This document shows positions 31,745-40,274 of a DNA stretch of 46,481 nucleotides, piece by piece; within the stretch, counting starts at the first letter, position 1; each line of letters begins with the position of its first letter. The notes under the pieces are model-generated. The model made no database searches and had not been told where the DNA came from. It saw nothing but the letters and a program-made list of their open reading frames with translations. The DNA is from an uncultured Lachnospiraceae bacterium. GTDB taxonomy: Bacteria > Bacillota > Clostridia > Lachnospirales > Lachnospiraceae. The stretch is taken from contig CACYPS010000032.1 of assembly GCA_902776305.1 (NCBI GenBank), forward strand, positions 1-46,481, given 5' to 3'. Position numbers and translations under genes: made by a program.

Positions 31745-33913
31745 ATGAAAAAGAGAGCGGTATCTCTGATTATATGTATGGCTATGGTAGGGACTATTAT
31801 GGCCTGTGGTAATAACGCGGCTCCTTTGGAGGTTGTTGATGAAGCGCCGCAAGCAATATCAGTGGTGGAAGAAAGCACTGAAAATGAAGAAACAGATATG
31901 TCCGTCAGTGAAGGAAATTCAGACGCACCGGCAGGTGAAGAGGAAAAAGAGACGGTAACGACAGGAGGATATCCGTGGATAAACTCGGACATAAAAGAGA
32001 ATGTTACTCCTGACATGGAGGTTTCTCCTAAGGATGATTTTCATCTCTATGTAAATAAAGGATGGCTTTTGGAGAATGATATCCCAGATGGATATACGAT
32101 ATGGTCTCATTACCATGAGCGGGAAACTGAAATAAAAAAACAGTGCATGGAGCTGCTTAAAGATGAGACCATAGAAGGCCATGATGCTGAAGTAGTCCGC
32201 ACATATAATAATCTGCTTTTAGACTGGAATGCCAGAAATGAAGCCGGATATACGGATATAAAAGAAGGCTATGAGAAAATTCTCGAAGCAAGTAGTGTTG
32301 AAGACATAAGCGGACTTATCACGGACAAAGATACGGCTTTTGAGTATTACAATTTTATGGCATATGCTGTAAGAAGCGGCCTTAATGATCCGAGTAAATA
32401 CCTGCTTTGCGTGGATACACCGACGCTTATTCTGAAAGATTCTGCTGAGTATTCTAATAGGACAGAAATTGGAGATATTTATTATAATTCGGGAAAAGAA
32501 TTGTTTTCGTTTATGTCGGGGAAACTGGGAATGTCATCGGAGGATGCTGTTAAGTATTTTGATGCAGCGATTGAATTGGAAGGAAAGCTTTCAGGATCAA
32601 TATATACCACAATGGAGAAGAAAGGTGAAGGATATCTGGATAAGGTAAACAATGAGATGAGCTTTGAGGAACTGGCTGCACTTTCTGTGAAGCTTCCTAT
32701 AGCAACCATTATTGAGGCGGTCGGATATAAATATGATGGCATATATCTTGTTACTACTCCTGATTATTTTAAAACTCTTGATGAGGTGTACACAGATGAC
32801 AATTTGGATGGCATCAAGGGAATCTTGCTATTCAATTATTTTTCAAAGTATGCAAAATACCTCGATAAAGAAACTTACGATAAAACAAATGAGTTGAATG
32901 CCAAGTATCTTGGTACAAGTGGGACATTATCCGATAAAGAGAACGCTTATAATATTGTCACAGATTTACTTCCGGTATCAATGCAGAAAGTATACATTGC
33001 AAAGTACGGATCTGAAGAAGACAAAAAGAGAATGGAAGATTTGTGTCAGCAGGTTATCGATACTTATAGAGAGCTGCTTAATGAGAATAGCTGGGCTTCG
33101 GATGAAGTTAAGAAAAAAGCCATTGAAAAACTGGATAAGATAGCCATTCATGCCGCTTACCCGGATAAATTCAGAGACACTTCCGATATTGATATTTCTG
33201 ATTGTTCACTTATTGAAGCTACCAGGCGAATCTGGATGGCTGAGACAAAGCATGATATGAGTTGTTTAGGCCAAAACCTTGATAAGGACATGTGGGCAGA
33301 AGGCTTTAATATTTTAACCTGCAATGCCGGGTATGATCCGTCTGCCAACACTATTAACATGATCATAGGAATGATGGGAGAACCTTTCTATTCAAGTGAT
33401 ATGGACGTGGAAGAGATGTATGCCTCAATTGGAGCATTCTGGGTGGGACATGAAGTGTCACATGCTTTTGATAACTATGGATCACAGTTTGATGCTGAAG
33501 GAAAATATAAAGACTGGTGGACAGAAGATGATAAGGCAGAATTTATGAGACGTGTAAAAAAGCTGGATGATTACCTTGATAGTATAGTTGTCTTTGGAGA
33601 TTACAATTGCATCGGTACGAATATTGATACCGAAATGGTGGCTGATATAACCGGACTTCAATGCGCTCTTAGGATGGCTTCAAAAGTAGATGGATTTAAT
33701 TATGATAAATTTTTTACAAAGTATGCTCAGATCAATGCTAATCTTGCTATTTACAGTTCTGAATTAACTAACCTTTTACAGGATGAGCATCCAAGAGACT
33801 ATCTAAGAACAAATGTCCCTGTTCAACAGTTTGACGAGTTTTATGAAACCTACGATGTAAGAGAAGGCGATAATATGTACCTTGCTCCTGAAGACAGGCT
33901 TTTGATCTGGTGA
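31745..33913 (+). CDS. M13-family metallopeptidase lipoprotein, copy 2
   Basis: A 722-aa protein. Start at 31745 behind GAAAGGA; lipobox MACG gives C21, then a low-complexity acidic linker (about 25-80). M13 N-domain about 90-500, catalytic domain about 530-722: HEVSH (569-573) in VGHEVSHAFDNYGSQFD, E630 in TEMVADITG. Divergent from copy 1, indicating an old duplication rather than a recent one and probably different peptide preference. It lies directly after the exporter genes, so the two peptidases bracket the transporter. Confidence 0.9.
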   Translation: MKKRAVSLIICMAMVGTIMACGNNAAPLEVVDEAPQAISVVEESTENEETDMSVSEGNSDAPAGEEEKETVTTGGYPWINSDIKENVTPDMEVSPKDDFHLYVNKGWLLENDIPDGYTIWSHYHERETEIKKQCMELLKDETIEGHDAEVVRTYNNLLLDWNARNEAGYTDIKEGYEKILEASSVEDISGLITDKDTAFEYYNFMAYAVRSGLNDPSKYLLCVDTPTLILKDSAEYSNRTEIGDIYYNSGKELFSFMSGKLGMSSEDAVKYFDAAIELEGKLSGSIYTTMEKKGEGYLDKVNNEMSFEELAALSVKLPIATIIEAVGYKYDGIYLVTTPDYFKTLDEVYTDDNLDGIKGILLFNYFSKYAKYLDKETYDKTNELNAKYLGTSGTLSDKENAYNIVTDLLPVSMQKVYIAKYGSEEDKKRMEDLCQQVIDTYRELLNENSWASDEVKKKAIEKLDKIAIHAAYPDKFRDTSDIDISDCSLIEATRRIWMAETKHDMSCLGQNLDKDMWAEGFNILTCNAGYDPSANTINMIIGMMGEPFYSSDMDVEEMYASIGAFWVGHEVSHAFDNYGSQFDAEGKYKDWWTEDDKAEFMRRVKKLDDYLDSIVVFGDYNCIGTNIDTEMVADITGLQCALRMASKVDGFNYDKFFTKYAQINANLAIYSSELTNLLQDEHPRDYLRTNVPVQQFDEFYETYDVREGDNMYLAPEDRLLIW

Positions 33914-34012
33914 TCCATCAGCCGGAGCATTATTTTGGCAGAAAAGCTCTGACTGAGTATATCCATAATTTGTATTAAGTTATAGCAACCAACAAAGAAA
34001 GGGGGAAAAATT

Positions 34013-34822
34013 ATGATTTCAATTATCAGTTTTGTTCTGTGTTTAATCATTATTGGTATTCTTTACAGGAATATGATTGCCTGGGAAGGAGACTATCGGA
34101 TTTCAAGAGGACAAGCTTTGCTGCCGGTGTTTCTTGGACTTTTATCTGTGCCGATTTCATTTATTTTCGCTTTAATAATTGGGTTGTGCTTCAGGTCGGT
34201 AACCGGGTTTGCTCCTTCAGAGGGACCGGCATTACTTGCCAGTTTCAACCATGCGCTTTTCTCAGCGGCTATGAGTGAAGAGCTCGCAAAACTACTCATT
34301 ACACTTATTGTATTATGCATTTTCAGGAAAAAATTGAGAAATGTATATGAATATATGCTGATAGCAGGGGCTGTCGGATTCGGATTTACTCTTATAGAAG
34401 ATTTTGTATATAGTGCAGGGCTTTCAGGTCTTGTGATGAGACTGCCGAATATAACATTGCACATGATGCTTGGGCTTGCCATGGGAAGGCATCTTGGACT
34501 TGCCAGATATAACAAAGTAACAGGCAGTGGGGCTGTAATAAAAGAATATCTTCTTGCATATTTTGTCCCCGTATTCTGTCATGCTGTTTTTGACTTTTTT
34601 GCTGCAAACAAGCTAATACATGCCGGGGATGATGTAGAGGTTGCGACAGCAGAAATACAAAGATCAATATATATTGGGGTTGGTATGGTGTTAATTGCGG
34701 TAATTCCGGTATTTATATTTCAGATATACTTATTCAAACGCCTTAAGAAAAACGCCTCAAATCTTGTAGCTCTTTCCTTTACAGATGCCGGAAATGCGGA
34801 ACAGGAGAACACTAATGCTTAA
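34013..34822 (+). CDS. PrsW-like intramembrane metalloprotease
   Basis: A 269-aa protein with about seven transmembrane helices. Conserved PrsW motifs: MSEELAKL (E89, E90), GFGFTLIEDFVYS (E129, D130), TLHMMLGLAMG and FCHAVFDF. PrsW-type proteases cut anti-sigma factors or process membrane proteins, and in Bacillus PrsW responds to antimicrobial peptides through RsiW. No anti-sigma gene is adjacent. Ribosome site AAGGGGGA is 9 nt upstream; it overlaps the next gene by 8 nt. Confidence 0.82.
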   Translation: MISIISFVLCLIIIGILYRNMIAWEGDYRISRGQALLPVFLGLLSVPISFIFALIIGLCFRSVTGFAPSEGPALLASFNHALFSAAMSEELAKLLITLIVLCIFRKKLRNVYEYMLIAGAVGFGFTLIEDFVYSAGLSGLVMRLPNITLHMMLGLAMGRHLGLARYNKVTGSGAVIKEYLLAYFVPVFCHAVFDFFAANKLIHAGDDVEVATAEIQRSIYIGVGMVLIAVIPVFIFQIYLFKRLKKNASNLVALSFTDAGNAEQENTNA

Positions 34823-35648
34823 AAAGTATATTGAATTTATGAAAAGATCTCCGCTGATAACTGCTGCAATCTGCATAGTATACGTGGTTGTGTGTTTCAA
34901 GACAGTACCTACAGAGACAAATTTCCAGTTCTTTATAGTAAGGACTATGCTCTGCGGAGCGGTGTGCTTTTTCCTCTACCAGATATCCGGAGATAAGACA
35001 CTTGCCTCCTGCTATGTTTCTACAGGATATGTCATAAAGAACACCATTGGATTTTTAGTGATGTCCCTTATCATGGGCTCTGTATTGCTGATTTCGAATA
35101 TAGAAGAAAAGGTACCCCTGAAGGAAAATCCGATATTGGGATTTATCATTATATTTCTTATGTTTATTTCTGTGGGACTTTTTGAGGAACTGGCTTTCAG
35201 GGCAGTTATAAACGATGCGATTATCTATAAGTTCAGGGAAAAGAAATATGTCTTTGTTCTGAGTGCAGTGGTTTCCTCACTGGTATTCGGAGCTGTACAT
35301 GTTTTGGGATTTGATCCCTCATCGCCTGTTGCATGGGGACAGGCGGTCGCCAAAACACTGGAATCAGGCGTTTTTGGTCTGGCCCTCCTTATACTGTATT
35401 GGAAGACAAGAAATATCTGGGCCTGCGGCCTGGCTCACGGACTGTTTGATTTTTTTGCAGGTTATACAGAAGGCCTGTTTGTTCCGGTTGGAGATTCGGG
35501 TTCATCGTATATTAATACCGGTGAAGATGGCGTGAGAATCCTTATCACATACTTTATAATTGCTGCAATAAATGCAGTTCTGACGTTTATTGTGTGGAAG
35601 AAAGTCGGTAAGACTATTGATTTTGAAAAGATCAGACGAGAATGGTAA
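34815..35648 (+). CDS. CPBP-family intramembrane protease 1
   Basis: A 277-aa multi-pass protein of the CPBP (Abi, CAAX-protease and bacteriocin-processing) family. Motif 1 is EELAFRA (E124, E125), motif 2 VFGAVHVLGF and motif 3 CGLAHGLFDFFA. Members act as bacteriocin self-immunity proteins or peptide processors in Gram-positives. Started at 34815 with ACAGGAGAAC upstream; overlaps the PrsW gene by 8 nt and is followed by a paralogue after 12 bp. Confidence 0.86.
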   Translation: MLKKYIEFMKRSPLITAAICIVYVVVCFKTVPTETNFQFFIVRTMLCGAVCFFLYQISGDKTLASCYVSTGYVIKNTIGFLVMSLIMGSVLLISNIEEKVPLKENPILGFIIIFLMFISVGLFEELAFRAVINDAIIYKFREKKYVFVLSAVVSSLVFGAVHVLGFDPSSPVAWGQAVAKTLESGVFGLALLILYWKTRNIWACGLAHGLFDFFAGYTEGLFVPVGDSGSSYINTGEDGVRILITYFIIAAINAVLTFIVWKKVGKTIDFEKIRREW

Positions 35649-35660
35649 GGAGAATTGGTT

Positions 35661-36470
35661 ATGGAAAACAAAAAAGTAAGGAAACATTCATTATGTGAAA
35701 AAAATGCTGTAATCGCAATGATACTGACAGTTCCTCTGGGTTTATTAACTCAATTGAGCGGCCAGCCACAGGGAGTAGTAAGCGCACTTATTGTCTCCGC
35801 TCTGTCCCTGGTTCTTCTGATCATTTATAATAAGTGGTTTTCGCCTGAATTTGATGGCGTGTTTAAGGCTCATGTTCCGGTAAAAGAGATACTTATGGTA
35901 TCCTCTGCGATGGCAATCCTTATTATCGGATGCATAATCATAAATGCTATATATAGTGGACTTGCTTTCAAACCATCAGTTTCTTTCGTGTGCCTGGCAC
36001 TAATGGCTGGCATTAGTGAGGAGACCATTTTCAGGGCGATGCTTATTCCTATAGGAATGAGATATCTGAAGGTGAAGAATAGGGCAGTGGCAGCAGTAAT
36101 TATCTCATCTGTCATCTTCGGACCGCTCCATTTGACAAATATATTCGTAGGAGCAGATCCTGTCATGACTCTGATACAGGCATTCATGGCAACCTGTGGC
36201 GGTTTTGTTCTCGCCGGAATATATCTGAGGACCGGCTCGGTAATCCCGGGAATGATTGCTCACGCTGTGTATGATTTTATCAATTTTGTTACAGATCCAA
36301 CCATCAATGAAAAGGGCGTTGTAGTTTCTGATAGCGGGAATGTTGGTATTTCGTATTATGTGATTATACTGGCGGTTTCGGTGACGCTTCTTGTAGCAGG
36401 ATGCTATCTTATCAGAAAGACTAAACAGGATACAATAGAGAATATATGGAAGATCAAGTGGAGCAACTGA
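35661..36470 (+). CDS. CPBP-family intramembrane protease 2
   Basis: A 269-aa paralogue of the preceding gene. Motifs: EETIFRA (E120, E121), IFGPLHLTN and GMIAHAVYDFINF. Start at 35661 fits AAGGAGAA 7 nt upstream. It is the last gene of the eleven-gene run; no terminator hairpin with a T tract follows, only an inverted repeat at 36501-36533. The pair of CPBP proteases next to a LanFEG-like exporter argues for peptide immunity or processing. Confidence 0.86.
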   Translation: MENKKVRKHSLCEKNAVIAMILTVPLGLLTQLSGQPQGVVSALIVSALSLVLLIIYNKWFSPEFDGVFKAHVPVKEILMVSSAMAILIIGCIIINAIYSGLAFKPSVSFVCLALMAGISEETIFRAMLIPIGMRYLKVKNRAVAAVIISSVIFGPLHLTNIFVGADPVMTLIQAFMATCGGFVLAGIYLRTGSVIPGMIAHAVYDFINFVTDPTINEKGVVVSDSGNVGISYYVIILAVSVTLLVAGCYLIRKTKQDTIENIWKIKWSN

Positions 36471-36500
36471 TTTCAATAGCGAGCAAAGATGGCTTTCTGA

Positions 36501-36533
36501 TTCGCAAAAATAGTAAAATTTCAAATTTGCGAA
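36501..36533. repeat. Inverted repeat TTCGCAAA
   Basis: TTCGCAAA (36501-36508) and TTTGCGAA (36526-36533) after the CPBP gene; no T tract. May be an operator or weak terminator. Confidence 0.35.
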
Positions 36534-36584
36534 ACAAACAAAAACACTGATAGCCATATATTTTGGAAGTTATGATATGTGTGC

Positions 36585-36636
36585 TTGACACAAATACTCC
36601 TATATCGTAGTATAAAACTACGATATAGGAGTATTT
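36585..36636 (+). promoter_or_regulatory. Promoter with perfect palindromic operator for the MarR/radical-SAM operon
   Basis: -35 TTGACA (36585-36590), 17-nt spacer, -10 TAGTAT (36608-36613). A perfect inverted repeat with 20-bp arms, AAATACTCCTATATCGTAGT (36592-36611) and its complement (36617-36636), covers the spacer and -10 region. Binding there would block transcription. Confidence 0.85.
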
Positions 36637-36640
36637 AATT

Positions 36641-36927
36641 ATGAAGACAAATGGTGGATTTCTTGTTACAAAAATAAAACAGCTGGGTGATCGTATATTT
36701 GAAAGGAAAAAAACGGACTGATAAGCCGCAAAACGGATGAAGCTGATAAGAGAAAAACTCTTCTGTTCCTCACAGATAAAGCCAAAGAACTTAAAGAAGC
36801 TTATGACTCCGTATCCAATGAGATGGGGAATATTTATTATCGTGATTTTACGGATAAAGAGATTCTTCAGTTTGAAGAGTATCTTAACCGCATCAGGGTA
36901 AACCTTGAGGAATGGAGTGACAAATGA
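36641..36927 (+). pseudogene. MarR-family regulator with internal deletion
   Basis: The first 23 codons (MKTNGGFLVTKIKQLGDRIF) are the N-terminus of the MarR regulator that accompanies the radical-SAM mobile pair. The sequence then jumps, out of frame, to GLISRKTDEADKRKTLLFLT and runs to a normal end at 36927 (overlapping the next ATG). About 55-60 residues including the recognition helix are gone, leaving the operator without a working cognate repressor unless another copy exists. Expression of the pair may be derepressed. Confidence 0.85.
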
Positions 36928-37622
36928 GTATCTGTATTAAAGATCAGATTCAGAACATGAATCTTGTTATAGGGTGCACTGTTGGATGTCCGTACTGCTA
37001 TGCCAGAAACAATACGAGGCGTTATCACATCATAGATGATTTTGAAAAGCCACAGTTTTTTCAAGGAAAGCTTCGTATGATGGAAAAGAAAAAGCCGCAG
37101 AATTTTCTGCTGACCGGCATGAGCGATCTCTCGGGCTGGCATGAGGAATGGAGAGAGGAAGTCTTTAAAAAGATAGCAGAGAATCCTCAGCACCAGTTTC
37201 TTTTTCTTACCAAACGACCGGATCTTCTGTCTTTTGAAACAGATCTTGATAATGCATGGTTTGGCGTTACAGTTACGAGAAAGTCTGAGTTATGGCGTAT
37301 TGATGCACTGCGGAGCAATGTGAAGGCAAAAAAATATCATGTTACCTTTGAGCCTTTGTTCGATGATCCGGGTAAGGTTGATCTTACAGGCATTGACTGG
37401 ATTGTGGTGGGAACCATGACAGGTGCAAAGAGCAGGACTGTTAAAACAGATCCCGGGTGGGCTTATTCATTGACAGAACAGGCTCATGAACTGAACATTC
37501 CTGTATTCTGGAAAGAAGATCTTGTTCCGATTATGGGAGAAGAAATGATACAGGAAATGCCGGATGCTTTTAACAAAGTGCTGGAGGAACAGAGGATATG
37601 GAACAACCAGAAATCAAAGTAA
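36924..37622 (+). CDS. Radical SAM mobile pair protein A
   Basis: A 232-aa protein with the radical-SAM cluster motif CTVGCPYC (C18, C22, C25). The rest (LLTGMSDLSGWHEEW, FLTKRPDLLSF, HVTFEPLFDDP) resembles DUF5131/phage Gp37-like proteins. It overlaps the marR remnant by 4 nt (ATGA) and protein B by 25 nt. This MarR + A + B set is a recurrent mobile module in gut Firmicutes. The substrate is unknown; DUF5131 and spore-photoproduct-lyase relatives suggest a nucleic-acid or base modification, but that is inference. Confidence 0.84.
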   Translation: MSICIKDQIQNMNLVIGCTVGCPYCYARNNTRRYHIIDDFEKPQFFQGKLRMMEKKKPQNFLLTGMSDLSGWHEEWREEVFKKIAENPQHQFLFLTKRPDLLSFETDLDNAWFGVTVTRKSELWRIDALRSNVKAKKYHVTFEPLFDDPGKVDLTGIDWIVVGTMTGAKSRTVKTDPGWAYSLTEQAHELNIPVFWKEDLVPIMGEEMIQEMPDAFNKVLEEQRIWNNQKSK

Positions 37623-38509
37623 ATCATATAGAAACAAAAAGTGTAATGACAAAATCGAATACTCCTATTGGAGGATATTCGGTGAATCCCTATGTGGGGT
37701 GTCCCCATGCCTGTAAATACTGCTACGCATCTTTTATGAAACGCTTTACAGGGCATACGGAGGAATGGGGAACTTTCATGGATGTGAAAGACTGGCCTGA
37801 AATAAAGAATCCAAAGAAGTATGCCGGCCAGAAGGTAATCATTGGAACAGTTACGGATGGTTATAATCCGCTAGAGGAAACATATAAAAATACAAGAAGA
37901 CTTCTGGAAGAACTAAAGGACAGTGGTGCGGACATACTTATCTGCACAAAGTCAGACCTTGTACTAAGAGATCTGGATCTGCTAAAAGAGATCAATGAAA
38001 ATAGCAGACTTACAGTATCATGGTCAATCAATACTCTCGATGAAGAGTTTAAAGATGATATGGATGCGGCAGTAAGCATAGAAAGAAGGCTTGCTGCAAT
38101 GAAAGAGGTATATGCGGCAGGCATTCGTACAATTTGCTTCATTTCACCCGTGTTCCCGGGGATTACGGATATAGAAGCAATCATAGACAGGACAAAAGAT
38201 CAGTGTGACCTTGTATGGCTTGAGAATCTGAATCTTCGCGGAGGTTTTAAGGCAGATATCATGAAATACATTTCCGATAAACATCCGGATCTGGTGCCGC
38301 TGTATGACGAAATTTATAACAAAAAGAACCGCAGCTATTTTGAAGCGCTGGAAAAGAAAGCAGAAGAGCTGGCTAAAAAGTATGATTGCAGGTTTGTTGA
38401 TAATGAAACTCCGTATGAGAGAGTAGAGAAAGGACATCCAACAATTTACCACGAAGAAGTAAGAGGAACTGCCAATAGTGGAAAGAGAAATGTAATACAT
38501 AATCCTTGA
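37598..38509 (+). CDS. Radical SAM mobile pair protein B
   Basis: A 303-aa radical SAM enzyme with CPHACKYC (C35, C39, C42), followed by a TIM-barrel with GTVTDGYNPLEETYKNTR and a DILICTKSDLVLRDLDLL strand, as in spore photoproduct lyase and ELP3-like repair enzymes. It pairs with protein A, which lacks the full barrel. The two probably form one complex. Overlap of 25 nt with A indicates coupled translation. The gene ends the operon. Confidence 0.86.
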   Translation: MEQPEIKVNHIETKSVMTKSNTPIGGYSVNPYVGCPHACKYCYASFMKRFTGHTEEWGTFMDVKDWPEIKNPKKYAGQKVIIGTVTDGYNPLEETYKNTRRLLEELKDSGADILICTKSDLVLRDLDLLKEINENSRLTVSWSINTLDEEFKDDMDAAVSIERRLAAMKEVYAAGIRTICFISPVFPGITDIEAIIDRTKDQCDLVWLENLNLRGGFKADIMKYISDKHPDLVPLYDEIYNKKNRSYFEALEKKAEELAKKYDCRFVDNETPYERVEKGHPTIYHEEVRGTANSGKRNVIHNP

Positions 38510-38603
38510 TGGAAGAATAAATCGGGATTTGTAGGTATGTTAAATTTCTATTGACTAAATTCTTGCTACCCTATAAGAAATACAAAATAGGAATAATTAG
38601 ATT

Positions 38604-38789
38604 ATGGATATACGATTGTTGAATTATTTTCTTGCAGTTGCAAAGGAAGAAAATATTACCAAGGCAGCAAATTTACTTCACGTCACCCAACCTACATTAT
38701 CAAGACAGCTTATGCAGCTTGAAAGTGAGTTGGGAGTAAAGCTTTTTAATAGAGGTAAATATAATGTTATCGAAAGAAGTACTGGATGA
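38604..38789 (+). pseudogene. LysR-family regulator, N-terminal stub
   Basis: The first ~53 residues are a textbook LysR winged helix (MDIRLLNYFLAVAKEENITK, LLHVTQPTLSRQLMQLESEL, FNRG), but after NRGK the frame leaves family sequence and stops at 38789. The effector domain is missing. The 3' end overlaps the next ORF by 26 nt, showing where foreign sequence was joined at about 38755. Confidence 0.8.
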
Positions 38790-39042
38790 TTACATTGAAT
38801 TAAAAAGGCTTCATAAAGAAACAGAAGCAATACAGCAAGAGTGCAAGCGGATAGCAGAAAAGGCTAAGATTAAGGAATGGGAAGCGGATAATGCTTTGAT
38901 GAGCGAAGTACTACAAGTATATTTACAATATGAAACAGCTTTATCGTATGCATCGATTTTACTTGATACGAAAATTTACCAGGATCTAAATCCGGCAATT
39001 ACACAAGAATGGGATAGTATCAGAGATAGATATTATCAATGA
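38764..39042 (+). CDS. Uncharacterised coiled-coil protein
   Basis: A 92-aa acidic/basic helical protein with a heptad-like N-terminal half (ELKRLHKETEAIQQECKRIA) and a YLQYETALSYA helix. It begins at the LysR junction (ATG 38764) and has no strong ribosome site (AGAGGT 8-13 nt upstream). No family recognised. The N-terminus may be trimmed by the same junction. Next to a DUF4406 protein on the same strand. Confidence 0.5.
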   Translation: MLSKEVLDDYIELKRLHKETEAIQQECKRIAEKAKIKEWEADNALMSEVLQVYLQYETALSYASILLDTKIYQDLNPAITQEWDSIRDRYYQ

Positions 39043-39057
39043 CATGAAAGGTATCAT

Positions 39058-39390
39058 ATGATCGGGAAGTATAAGGTGATTACGCTTTGCGGCAGCACCC
39101 GATTCAAAGACGAATTTATGGAGGCACAGAAGCGCCTGACCCTTGAGGGCAACATTGTAATCAGTGTTGCCCTCTTTGGTCATTCCGGAGATCATGAGGT
39201 TTGGGAAAATATGGACGAAGGAACGCTGACTGCCACCAAGGAAATGCTGGATGATATGCATAAACGGAAGATCGATATGGCGGATGAAATATTTGTTATC
39301 AACGTAGGTGGCTATATCGGCGAAAGCACTCGGTCGGAGATTGAGTATGCCGTGATACACGGGAAGACAGTAAAGTATTTGGAGCCTTAA
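39058..39390 (+). CDS. DUF4406/nucleoside 2-deoxyribosyltransferase-like protein
   Basis: A 110-aa protein. KVITLCGSTRFKDEFMEAQK followed by ADEIFVINVGGYIGESTRSE and EIEYAVIHGKTVKYLEP matches the fold of small nucleoside 2-deoxyribosyltransferase/MazG-associated proteins annotated as DUF4406. The conserved CGSTRF, G..GEST and EIEYA elements are there. Common in Firmicute mobile elements. It lies 3 bp before the fused regulator. Confidence 0.75.
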   Translation: MIGKYKVITLCGSTRFKDEFMEAQKRLTLEGNIVISVALFGHSGDHEVWENMDEGTLTATKEMLDDMHKRKIDMADEIFVINVGGYIGESTRSEIEYAVIHGKTVKYLEP

Positions 39391-39393
39391 CTT

Positions 39394-40188
39394 ATGGGAA
39401 AGAAGCGTCCAAGACATAAGAACCAGAAAGCGGCAGAAGATATCTATACACAGATGTATTCAGATATGGATGGCACCTTTGCGTTTATTGCGGGATACAC
39501 TCCTGGTGGCGCTCCCTATGGGATCACATGGCCAATGGCTTTAAAATTTACCAGCAATGAGCTGGTTGAGATTGGTCGTCGCGTTCAGGATGCCCGGGTT
39601 GCAAAACGGATGACGCAGGAATATGTCGCAGATCAATGCGATTGTACGACAAAGCATATCAGCGATATCGAACGCGGTGTCGTTGGACCGTCATTTCCGG
39701 TCATAGCAAAAATGGGCAAATTATTCGATACGGGCGTGGATTATTATCTGTATAACACAGCGGGTTACGTTTCGGACCGAATGATCACAGCTGATATATC
39801 TGAAGCTCTTGTGAACTGCGATACAGATACCCGGATGTACTGCCGGGAGATGAACAGGGGGCCGCTGTATATGAGTGAGAAGTCTGCGACCTGGCTGATG
39901 GATGAATCCTTCCGGCTGGCCGGGATCTATGCATCGGTAGTCAGTGAACTGCTGGAAGCTTTGTACCGTACACGTGATTACGCCGGTGTCCGAGATTATG
40001 CCACGAAGGCGATCCAGATGGATCCGATGAACCTGCAGGCACATTATTGGCTGACAGCCTCTCTTGTGAAAAGCAGGAACAGGGGACTCGCAAAACAGGC
40101 ACTTGCAAAAGCGAAAGAGATGCTGGGAGAAGACGATTATGCGGATGTTCTGTATCAGCTGGGAAACCAGAATATCAAGCTTGAATAA
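39394..40188 (+). CDS. Fused XRE-BTAD regulator (deletion product)
   Basis: A 264-aa protein made of three pieces. Residues 1-47 (MGKKRPRHKNQKAAEDIYTQ, then FAFIAGYTPGGAPYGITW) resemble small Lachnospiraceae proteins that usually stand alone. Residues about 48-150 are a close homologue of the island-1 XRE regulator (LKFTSNELVEIGRRVQDARV, ISDIERGVVGPSFPVIAK). Residues about 152-264 match the C-terminal BTAD/TPR repeats of the island-1 466-aa regulator (FRLAGIYASVVSELLEAL, AIQMDPMNLQAHYWLTAS). GAF and winged-helix domains are missing. A deletion between neighbouring genes like those at 5229-7140 explains it. Confidence 0.78.
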   Translation: MGKKRPRHKNQKAAEDIYTQMYSDMDGTFAFIAGYTPGGAPYGITWPMALKFTSNELVEIGRRVQDARVAKRMTQEYVADQCDCTTKHISDIERGVVGPSFPVIAKMGKLFDTGVDYYLYNTAGYVSDRMITADISEALVNCDTDTRMYCREMNRGPLYMSEKSATWLMDESFRLAGIYASVVSELLEALYRTRDYAGVRDYATKAIQMDPMNLQAHYWLTASLVKSRNRGLAKQALAKAKEMLGEDDYADVLYQLGNQNIKLE

Positions 40189-40203
40189 AACATATGACTA
40201 TGG

Positions 40204-40253
40204 GCCCTCTGCCGACTGTCGGAACTGATCCGGAGCGACAGAGGGCTTTTTTT
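40204..40253 (+). terminator. Terminator after the fused regulator
   Basis: GCCCTCTG (40204-40211) pairs with CAGAGGGC (40239-40246) followed by seven T. Confidence 0.8.
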
Positions 40254-40274
40254 ATTTGGTGCCAAAATCGGCAA

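Noticed and set aside
24921-36470. A lantibiotic or bacteriocin biosynthesis cluster
   Set aside because: There is a LanFEG-like exporter and CPBP proteins, but no LanB, LanC, LanM, cysteine-rich precursor, leader-peptidase transporter or two-component regulator, so only an immunity or peptide-handling role can be argued.
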